A stretch of 64,000 bases of DNA from Glandiceps talaboti. Taxonomy: Eukaryota > Hemichordata > Enteropneusta > Spengelidae. Shown here one piece after another: positions 37,958 to 64,000 of the stretch. Within the stretch, counting starts at the first letter, position 1. Each line of letters opens with the position of its first letter. The DNA lies in contig NC_135569.1 of NCBI RefSeq assembly GCF_964340395.1, forward strand, positions 13,008,019 to 13,072,018, given 5' to 3'. Under the pieces are notes generated by a model, which did not search any database, was not told the origin of the DNA, and was given only the letters and a program-made list of their open reading frames with translations. The translations under genes were made by a program, and so were the position numbers.

Positions 37958-39678
37958 GGATGGCGGGTTGACGAATGAGTGAGAGAGATAGAGACAGACA
38001 GAAAAAGATAGGCAGATAAAGAAAGGAAAAACAGAATTTAGTACAACGTAGAGCAATGTTTCAACACATTGGAGCACACATTGGAGGAAGAGAAGTATAA
38101 TTTAATCTAGGGATGAAATGCATGGATGATTATAATTAGCGTGTTAGTATTCCACTGACTCGGGTATTGCAATGTTTCCTTATAACCTTCTTTAGTTCAA
38201 TTTCCCTGTAGGTTGTCATATACATTTATGCATTTGAGCTGTCAAACATATGATATTTTGCTAGTTTACTAGTGCATAGCGCTTAGCAGATTAAATTTCT
38301 CTGACTACGTGAAATTATCTCTTACACGTACGCAGTAAACTATTCATCAGAATGAACTACTTGAATAAATTGTATACACTCTTTTTTCTTGTAGTCGTGT
38401 TTTTTTCATCTTAAATGTTATGTCCACATGTATAACTGTCTTTCATTGGAGATAGAATGTGTACATGTATTGTCTTGTCATAATGATAAAGAATCTTTTG
38501 TTCATCCTATGGTATGTCCACTCAAGTAATAGTTCGTAGTCATGGTAACCATCCAAATGTTTTCCACTGAACGTAGTAACGAAAATAGTCAGTGATACTA
38601 TTGTCTAGTTAACCTGATAAACATATATGAATAACTTAATTTCACCTCCAAAAAACAGTATGTACAAGTTTTTATGTTAGCAAGTATTTATTTATCCAAC
38701 TTACCGTTTTACCTTCTGTAGGGTATTCTATATTTTATGTAATTATGGTTAACTAGAATTCAAATTCAGTTTGTGTCACTTTTATTAAATAGGAGTACAT
38801 GTACTCGTGTGTCTGTCTGTGTGTCTGTATACCCTATACAGTAATTTATATTGCATTGCTGTAATGGTAGTGTATGTATGGGTCTAACACATATTATGTC
38901 TTATAACTAAGCTACAATTGTCCAGTAAAAATGAAAAGATGAAATGATGCAAACCAAGGTATTCATTCATTGTATGAAATAAACCCAATACAGAAATAAA
39001 AGTGAGAGGATTTAAGATGCCATTTTATGTTTAGAATGTGGCCTGACATCTAGATACGGAGTATAAAGACTGAGTCCCCACTGTAGAAGTTTGCCTGACA
39101 TCGAGATAATGTAGACTACAAAAACGGAGCCCCTAATCTGCGGATAATACATTTCTCCTTTATACTCAGTAGTTTTGACTAGATAAAATAATATTTGTTT
39201 TCGTTGTTGTTGCTGCTGATGAAGTTGTTGCTTAACTATATTCATTTGCCCCCCCCCCCCCCCCCCCCAGGATAACCTAACATAAACGATAAATACATCC
39301 TATCTTCATAAACGTGATTGTGTAACAAGAAACGGGTAAAAGGATTTGGGACTTGACCACTACCCATTGTGACAACTTATTAAACCATTTATGAAATACT
39401 TAGCAGAGAACTTCACTGTAAATTATTCCTAGATATTGTCACCATTCATATTATATATGAAGACATTTTTATCATCACAATAGCAATGACGTCATTATTC
39501 AAAACTTGTTATATACACATTAGCTAGTAGGTAATTGAATTTTCTGAAATTTCTCGTCACGGGCTTATTCATTGTATTGTTCGCAATTTCTTAATTAAAT
39601 TTCAATATCATAAATAAAGCGGACCATGTGTTAATAAAACTGTTTCTCAGTGAGGAGCGCGCTACTGACCCATCAACG
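37958..39678 (+). promoter_or_regulatory. 5' flank of gene C
   Basis: A duplicate of the flanks of B and D, including a poly-C tract near 39250. No gene is recognised. Promoter content is inferred from position only. Confidence 0.35.
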
Positions 39679-55768
<16,090 letters not shown>

Positions 55769-57479
55769 TTCACATACTATCACATGATGACATTGGAAAC
55801 AAAGAGCCGATGGCTGAAATCAGCACCCTGTTGCCCGGGTGGACTTATATACATATGTACGTATGTAAGCATACAGACGTACAGACAGACCTATTGTTAA
55901 GTACATTATGCACTGTAAAGTTGTAAGTTTAAAGAAGATCACATATTACAAGTATAAATATCACAGTTTATCAAATAGTCTAAGAGGTGTTTTGACAATT
56001 GTCTCATATGTAAGTAATATTATTATTATATTTCATATTGCATATTACAGTTACATGACACCTTATCATACATATACTGTCATTTGAAGATTACCAATGT
56101 AAATTCTTTGAATAATATACTTTCAATAATGTAATTCATTTTGATTAATTGTAGAGCAGGGTTTCAAAATGTTGACGACATTTAAATTAATGATTTTAAA
56201 GAATTTCATGTTATATTATTGCATAGAAGTGTTTCTCAACAGAGTTATCTTATCGTTGTGATCACCATTACATTAATATTTGACAAGCTTGCACATAACA
56301 TTCATTCATTCATTCATTCATTCATTCATTCATTCATACATACATACATACATACATACATACATACATGCATACATACATACATACATACATACATACA
56401 TACATACATACATACATAAACACATACACATATACACACACACATACATACATACATACATACATACATACAGACACACACACACATACATACATACATA
56501 CATACATACATACATACATACATACATACATACATACATACATAGACATGTACACATATGCACTGAAATTTTAATAAATTATTATTTTTGTTAATTATTT
56601 GAATAACTAATGGATTTACAAATTAATTGAATGGGTGTTGAATCCATCACATGATGTAATGATTTAGCATGCTTAACTTTCTCATTTGGATTAATCATTT
56701 TTCAACAAGAGAAGAAAGAGTCCGTCTTAATGTCATGTATTTTATAACATGGTTTTTACAAATACCAGTAATTTGACATTACACCTTTCGTTAACAGAAA
56801 GTATTGCAAATATCAATGTATTACAAATTTCGGTAATTTGTTATAAATTTCGTGACAAATGCTGACAATTATTACAAATTGTATTGTTGGAAAGCTATTT
56901 AATAAAAAGTGATAACATCACCAGATGTAATAGATGTTTATGTTTCTTTTTGTTCTGTGTTAAATTTTAAACTGATTTAAATGAAATTGATGACTCATAA
57001 CAGCTAAAAAGTGATGGTGATATGCTAAAAATGACTTAATATTGATAGTCTACCCTGAAGGTCAAGGGCCACTCTCTTACATTATTACTTTGGGTTAGAT
57101 ACTTGAATGAATCTCTACATATTGACGGATAGTTTTACGTTCTGCATTGACATTTTGTCCTAAATATATAGCCATTTTTTTAGTAAAAAGTTAAACGCGC
57201 ACGATGAATGAAACATTCTAAATAAGTCATGATTTCGTCCAAATTCAAATTTATTGATATCTGCCTGTCGACTGAAATATATATGCATTGTCTTCTAAAA
57301 AGGCTTTATAAATTGGAGTTTTACTATTACTCAAGGCACATTAATATGGATGTCAAACGAATGACTTATGTATACCCAAGTTATCAAACCATATATTCAA
57401 ACAGAAGATCGATACTGAAAAATGAGGAATATCAAACAAGTCGATTTCACCATATGAATCATATGTCAAAAGATAACTT
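55769..57479. other. Spacer downstream of gene C
   Basis: No gene is recognised. It contains the microsatellite at 56301-56546; the remainder is AT-rich. Confidence 0.5.
56301..56546. repeat. (CATT)n/(CATA)n/(CA)n microsatellite
   Basis: A CATT run passes into CATA units with CACA and CAGA interruptions. Frames on both strands are repeat products. Confidence 0.95.
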
Positions 57480-58022
57480 ACAAAATATTGAAACCATAAA
57501 ATATTCATTAAGTCAACATCACGTGACACTCTAAAGATAGATTTGTAAATCTTGCTTTGAAACGCCCTTCTGTGTATCAAGGCGAGGCGTTGTTGGAAAC
57601 AGAAACGGGTTTCACACCAGTCCGTTTGATAACATAAAGCTGAGTAAATATTGAAAAAAGGGTTAACCCTTTAGATGACATGGTATTTTTTATAACTTGT
57701 ATGTAACTACACCCTAAATATAGGTTACCAGGTTTTAAAGGGATAAAGAGAAGTGACATTCCTATTTTCCCCGGAATGTCTCCCCATGGACAATAGGACT
57801 TTTAATTCTAAACTAGATTAGCTAATTTGTACACCTCATATTTAAGAAAAAAAAAACTTTTCTAGGTCCCTAAGCATAACGAAATGCAGTTATTCCAGGT
57901 GACGTATTTCTGATCTCACAACCATTCGCTGCCCTGCAACTTACTCTTGTTGGCACAGAACACATTCTGGCAAACACAACTGTTAAAGTGTACTACCAGA
58001 ACAGCCGTAGAAATACCAGTAC
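57480..58022 (+). pseudogene. Relic of a further family member (intron 8 and partial exon)
   Basis: About 57480-57910 follows gene A/B intron 8 sequence. From about 57912 it matches the first half of the 223-nt GAIN exon (CACAACCATTCGCTGCCCTG onward). At about 58020 the exon breaks off into CAATATTATTGCCACACACA, which matches the next intron of gene B near 32615. An internal deletion has joined mid-exon to intron. It lies just upstream of the gene D 5' flank. Confidence 0.75.
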
Positions 58023-58032
58023 AATATTATTG

Positions 58033-58316
58033 CCACACACACACACACAAACGTACACAGACATACATGCATACATATATACATACATACATACATACAT
58101 ACATACATACAGTACATACGTACGTACGTACGTACGTCGTACGTACGTACGTACATACATACATACATATAAACTGAGTGAGATAGTGAGATAGTGAGTG
58201 AGTGAGTGAGTGAGTGAGTGAGTGAGTGAGTGAGTGAGTGTGTGGGATGGAGGGTTGACGAATGAGTGAGATAGATGGAGACAGACAGACAGACAGACAG
58301 ACACACAGACAGACAG
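58033..58316. repeat. Composite microsatellite (CA)n-(CATA)n-(CGTA)n-(GTGA)n-(CAGA)n
   Basis: The same series as the other 5' flanks, here with an extra palindromic ACGTACGT block at about 58119-58154. Confidence 0.95.
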
Positions 58317-59608
58317 AAAACGATAGGCAGATAAAGACAGGAAAAACACACTATAGTACAACGTAGAGCAATGTTTCAACATATTCGAGCACACAGTGGA
58401 GGAAGAGAAGTATAATCTAATCTATGGATCAAATGCATGGATGATTATAATTAGCGTGTTAGTATTCCACTGACTCGGGTATTGCAATGTTTCTTTAAAT
58501 TTCTTTAGTTCCATTTCCCTGTAGGTCGTCATATACATTTGTGCATTTGAGCTGTCAAACATTTTTTCTCTGACGAGGTGAAATTATCTCTTACACGTAC
58601 GCAGTAAACTATTCATCAAAATGAAATACTTGAATAAATTGTATACACTCTTTTTTTTTCTTATATTCGTGTTTTTCCATCTTAAACATTATGTCCATGT
58701 GTATATTAACTGCCTTTCATTAGAGACAGAATTTGTACATATATTGTCTTGTCATAATGATAAAGAATCTTTTGTTCATCCTATGGAATGTCCACTCAAG
58801 TAATAGTTCGTAGTCATGGTAACCATCCAAATGTTTTCCACTGAACGTAGTAATGAAAATAGTCAGTGATACTATCGTCAAATTAATCTCATAACATATA
58901 TGAATAACTTAATTTCGCCTCTAAAAACAGTATGTGCAAGTTTTTTTGTTAGCAAGTATTTTTTTTATCCAACTTACCTTTTCGCCTTCTGTAAGGGAAT
59001 CTATGTTTTATGTAATTATGGTTAACTAGAATTTAAATTCAGTTTGTGTCACTTTAATTTAATGAGAGTACATGTACTCGTGTGTCTGTCTGTATTTCTG
59101 TATACCCTATACAGTAATTTATATTGCATTGCTGTAATGGTGGTATATGTATGGGTCTAACACATATTATGTCTTATAACTAAGCTACAATTGTCCAGTA
59201 AAAATGAAAAGATGAAATGATGCAACCCAAGGTATTCATTCATTTTATGAAATAAACCTAATACAGAAATAAAAGTGATAGGATTTAAGATGCCATTTCA
59301 TGTTTAGAATGTGGCCTGATATTTAGATACGGAGTATAAAGACTGAGTTCCCAGTGTAGAAGTTTGCCTGACGTCGAGATAGATTCACATTATATATGAA
59401 GACATTTTTACCATCACAATAGCAATGACGTCATTATTCAAAACTTGTTATATACACCATTAGTTAGAAGGTAATTTACATTTTTCGTCATGGGCTTATT
59501 GATTAGTTTTTCGCATTTTTTTCATAGAATTGCACTATCATTTATAAAGCAGATCACGTGTTACTAGCACTGTTTCTCAGTGAAGAGCGCGCTACCGACC
59601 CATCAACA
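58317..59608 (+). promoter_or_regulatory. 5' flank of gene D
   Basis: A duplicate of the B and C flanks, lacking the poly-C segment present in those. No gene is recognised; promoter content is inferred from position. Confidence 0.35.
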
Positions 59609-62600
59609 ATGGAACTGGCAACTTCGAAGTTTCATACATGTGTTGGTTTTACTCTTGCCATTTTCTTTGGTGTATTCATTGCTAGATGTACCTCAACTAC
59701 AACCCCTGATAATGGTAAGTTGATATCACTAACTAATATATATACCGTACGTGTTGTCGTGATCAGTTGTTTGAAAATGATCCAGTTTCATTTATACAAA
59801 CACTTACTGAGTATAAAAACGGCATTACATTACAAGTTCATCTCATGAGGTAATACCATGGGACTGAATAGTTAAAAGTTGAACAATCTGGTATCTTACT
59901 TTGCTGCTTCTTTCACAGTCTTTACAATTAATGGGCAAGTCATCATTGTCGACCAACTTCATAGCTTCTGTGGTATGATATACTATGCCATGCCATGCTA
60001 TGCTATGCTGTGCTATACGCTGTGTCATGCTGTGCTATGCCATGCCATGCTATGCAATGCTATGCTATGTCATGCCATGCCATGATATGCTATGTTACAT
60101 ATGCTATACCATACCATACCATACCATGCCTTTCCATGCCTTTCCATGCTGTACTACACTACACTACACTACACTACACTACACTACACTACACTACACT
60201 ACACTACACTACACTACGTTAGGTTTAATACAATTAATTGGTAAACAAGCTATGATACACTTTGCAACATATACCTTATGCTGCCCCTGTTAGTAACGGT
60301 TAACAGAAAGGCTATAGTGAGGGTATTTCAATAACCGAATGCGTACAGCAGAGCACGAGAAATCGTTGTAGGGCGAGTGCTGATAACTATATCCTTTCGA
60401 GCAATATGTTTTTTTTTCGGCGAAGACCACTCATTGCACTTTAAATGAGTCCATGATATTTGATATCTGATAATCAGATTAATTTCCCTCAAAGGTATTA
60501 TTTGATTAAAGATAGCCTTCAGATATCATACCTTGTCTTATATTTTCTGTCTAGTTTAATAGAACGATGTTAAAGTGACTTCATTTCACTTTAGAAGTTC
60601 AACTTTTAATAATTAATTATCTAATGAAAATATATACGTATTATATCCCATTAATCAATAAGCCCGTGAAGAGACACGCAAATTACCTTCTAATTGAAAG
60701 GGTTTCCTGGTGCATGGCGAGTAGGAATATTAACTTTCTCTGATGAGAGACTAGATATCTCATGAAAACATACGTATTACTTTAAATTTAATTGCCTTGG
60801 TAGGCTATTGTCAACAGGTTCATACATTGCCAACACTTCCATATGATCTTACATCCTATTGTACGGGTTTACTAGTGCATGGTAATTAGGAAATTAGTTT
60901 TCTCTGATGAGCCAATTTATCTCTCAAAATGTCTGTGGTGAACTACTCATTACTTTTCAAAATATTCTAGTGTACAGTGTGCATTCTTCTCGTGTGATAT
61001 CTGTTTGTTAGCAAACATTTTTTATTTCAAATACCATCAAACGTTACAGTTGTGCTATAATAAAGAACGATATCGATAGTAATAAACAATTTGTAGTACT
61101 CCTAGAATGAAGAGAGTTTCTTTAAAAGCCATCAGCAAATTATGATGGAATATATGTTTGGTAGGGATAGTCTTGACAAGGTTTATAGGTGATATTATCC
61201 GAGAATGGGAATCATGGTTATTAGTAATTGTAGTATAGTTGAACTGTTTCTAGAAAATTCTCAACTAATACAACACCTGAGATTCATCTAGCCAATCTTC
61301 TGTTAATGTACCAAATATGGAGTTATTTTCGACCGTTATGTCGCTTGTTAAGAAGTAGTAGTGATAAACATATAAAGAAACAAGGTCGTCAACACAACCA
61401 TACATTCTTGCAAACCAGAGCTGTTATTTCTACCGCGACACAGTGTTACATCTAGGACAGTGTCGTAAAAGAGGCTGTGGTTTTCAACGATAACAACTAT
61501 GTAACCAGGAAAACAACTACAACACATACATCCGACCAGAAATAAATTGAATGCCTTCCGTATGGGCATGCAAAGTCTTAGATTGTTGCTGCAATATACA
61601 TTTGCCCTTACTGAAGGATTTTCCGCCTACATGCATGTAAAAGAGTGAACAGTTCTTTTTGTTATTAATGTGCCATTGTGAATTGTCAGGAAAGTCCACT
61701 TGCCAATTAGTATAAAACCAGTCGCCCACGTCGGTGATAAATTCCTGTTTGGGTAACGGTTCACATTCGATGAAAACGGCCGTGCCATTAAAGACTTTGC
61801 ACAGGTTTACCCATCATTGTATATCCGATGCCGCTTGTTGATTTATCCGCACATGATGTGATTGATGTTGTAAAGTGCTCATTAATTCTACAAGCTGCTG
61901 CAAGAATGTTCGACCACCGCATATTACTTTTGGAAAGGATGTATTTCATTTGCTAACTAACAGCTGTAGTTTCTGTTTTGTTGCCTGTTTACGTTTTGTC
62001 CATAATTTCAAAGTATCTTGCAGTTCCTTCAGTTTTTCGTTATTAAGCGATAACGTCCTAGTAACAGTATTTATTTGGATACCAAGGAATGTGAGGCCCT
62101 GAGTGGGTTCAACGACCTTGTCCCAGTTAGTGAAAAACCCTAATTGTTGCAGCAAGCTACAAAGTTTCCTATATACCTACATGCAATAGAACTGTGTATC
62201 AGCGATAATTAGAAAGTTATCAAGGTAAACTACAATTGCACTGTTGCCATGCTGATGCATCATTCGCTGCTCCAAAGGGTAGTCATGTGTGTCTAAGGTA
62301 GGTCCAGTGGTTTTCATTTTCAAACTTAAATTTTAAACATGTAGCCTGTTGTGAAAAATTACTGATCGGGACTGCTCTATCGACTCATGTTTAAAGGATT
62401 CAGTTATTGCCTAAGAGTTTACAGAATGTCCGACAAGTTTACTACAGTCAATGTATAAGATGTACATTTGACGTGCCCGTTTTGGGTACTGTTGTTAAAT
62501 TCTGTTTGTAGTCCCCGACATTTACTCTGTGGTTGAGATAGGCAAGGATGTCGACTTTTGATCTTTTTCCACAGAATACGGGAATTTGCAGATATCCATT

Positions 62601-64000
62601 TTGCTAGCGAGACATGTTCAGGTTTTGGTTTTTGTCGGGCTTTACGAATTACTAATTGTGTGTCCCCCTCGCTGATAAGCTCCGATTCGTCCGTGTCGCT
62701 AAATGCACCTTTCCGTGGAGTGATATAATCTGGTAAAAAGAATGGCTTTCGCTCACCTTTGGCTTTGGGCACGTCTGCAGTGTGTAGTGATGCTGTGCCG
62801 ACCCCTGACATGACTCTTTTCAGGAAATCGTCCTCGCTTCTCATATTTTCCAACACCTTATCTAGCTCCTTATCATTTGCAAGACCGTTTGTTGTTATTG
62901 GCTTACTTTCGGCAGGTGTTGCAAGTGTGCCACTGCTTTGACTGATCTTTCCTCTAATGTTGGACTCCGGTTGTTCAACTCTGATGTCTTTTAGTTCATT
63001 CCATGTCCACTTCAGCATACACCACAGCCCAAGTGGTAGGGACATTTCGTTGCTCAAGAATTTTACAACGGATCTATAGCAATATTAATAAAGTTATATA
63101 ATATAACATGTGACAGCAGCCTCTGTCAAGGAACACAGTATCATATCATATATTCATAACCACAGCCTTATACATGGATTTAAACTCCAATAACGCCTGT
63201 GGCTGTTTTTGTACACGCAATTGTAAGACTATCCTTACAGAAGGCATCTGGTACATAATATGATATAACCTTCGTTCAGAAACTCTTCTACAGAAGTGCT
63301 TCATTTCCAATATGTTTGTATTTCCTTGTGCAGGATCTCCCGACCTTGAAAACGTTGCTTTGGGCGGAACTGCTTCTCACAGTAGCCAGTATCGTTCTTG
63401 GTCGTATGCAAGCAATGCTATAGATGGTAACACCGAAAGTAGATATTCTTTGAGAAGCTGCACGGAAACCAAAAAGAACCAGAATGCCTGGTGGAAAGTT
63501 GATCTAGGAAGGTCGTATGATGTATATGAGGTTATTGTAACTAATCGTCAGGATTGTTGTAGTAAGTTAAAGTAACTGTAAATCGGTTTACCTTTTGGAT
63601 TGACCTCAATAACCTTTAAGTATAATGAGTTATTCAAAACAGTACACTGTAGAGACTTCAGTATGCAGCAATGTTATTCTGTTTTCTACAGTGACGTGTC
63701 ATAACAATTACATATGAAAGAATAGAATATATCCATACTTCTAAACTGATTTTTTATTATAGTTGAAAAGTTCGTTTGTAATCATGAGATCACATGTATA
63801 AAACAGAGTTATTATCTGGTCTGCAGGTGAACGAATTCTAAATGCTGAAGTGAGAGTAGGAAACAGTGATAACATTGGTGAAAATACACGTTGTGGAGAG
63901 TTAGTTGGGCCAGATAGAGTCAATATGGAAACTTTGACTTTTCAATGTGATGGGCTTGTCAGTGGTCGCTATGTCAGTGTACAACTGGTGAATCGAAAGG
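59609..64000 (+). CDS. Gene D: F-type lectin family member, 5' part (runs off the window)
   Basis: Exon 1 59609-59714 (signal peptide), exon 2 63334-63561, exon 3 from 63827 to beyond the edge. Phases match genes B and C. The FTP domain keeps the vicinal Cys pair after RXD (NRQDCC), but the sugar-binding His is Glu (SCTET where B and C have SCTHT), so canonical fucose binding is doubtful. No LamG exon is seen in intron 1. The GAIN and GPS exons would lie to the right. Confidence 0.8.
59985..60215. repeat. Degenerate ATGCC/ACTAC minisatellite
   Basis: Variants of ATGC(C/T) then about 14 ACTAC units. The same series is at 21963-22140 and 40316-40395. Confidence 0.9.
60216..61499. other. Gene D intron 1: DIRS tail and shared intron DNA
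   Basis: 60216-60355 matches the DIRS 3' end (recombinase tail on the minus strand). 60600-61330 matches the gene C intron. No gene is recognised. Confidence 0.5.
61500..63070 (-). mobile_element. DIRS-like retrotransposon, copy 4 (decayed)
   Basis: Minus strand: ORF1 part (63057-62419) with DDFLKRVMSG, PFFLPDYITP and VSLAKWISAN; an RT end and connection (62155-61946, LTFLGIQINT); the start of RNase H (61729-61517, GDWFYTNWQVDFPDNSQ). The RT active site and the recombinase catalytic part are missing. Confidence 0.75.

Overview
The window is AT-rich metazoan nuclear DNA. It has spliced genes with GT-AG introns, extracellular modules (F-type lectin, pentraxin-like LamG, GAIN/GPS), very many simple repeats, and DIRS, Penelope-like and cut-and-paste transposons. 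This suggests an aquatic invertebrate (lophotrochozoan or invertebrate deuterostome); the phylum cannot be fixed from the sequence.

Host layout: a tandem array of one plus-strand gene family, which I call A to D. A (exons 3461-4432) is a truncated, frameshifted relic. B (7391-33403) and C (39679-55768) are complete: every exon joins in frame at GT-AG sites, giving 548 and 757 residues. D starts at 59609 and runs off the right edge. The products carry a signal peptide, an F-type lectin (FTP) domain, a linker helix, a GAIN-like region and a GPS motif. The stop codon comes directly after the GPS T/S, so no membrane segment follows. C alone has an extra pentraxin/LamG exon. Another exon relic lies between C and D. 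The 5' flanks and intergenic spacers are also duplicated, with matching composite microsatellites and two Penelope-like (GIY-YIG) fragments.

Intron 1 of each gene holds decayed minus-strand DIRS-like tyrosine-recombinase retrotransposons. In B this intron also carries the most notable object: a 12,707-bp DNA transposon (9227-21933) with 28-bp terminal inverted repeats and a perfect 8-bp target duplication, TTGTCGAC. The paralogous introns of C and D give the empty site. It encodes two intact, spliced, oppositely oriented genes that interlock. One is a 798-residue P-element/THAP9-like RNase H-fold transposase with an N-terminal RFX-like winged helix. The other is a PIF1-type helicase of at least 1,072 residues with a SAP-like segment and a C-terminal PHD finger. 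The large intron of each gene contains exons of the other. I do not know a named family with this combination; it is the best candidate here for an undescribed system.

Smaller insertions include a 1,017-bp PIF/Harbinger-like non-autonomous element nested in a DIRS copy, a foldback insertion of about 380 bp and a 73-nt near-perfect hairpin in C, and a tRNA-derived SINE-like sequence near 34.9 kb.
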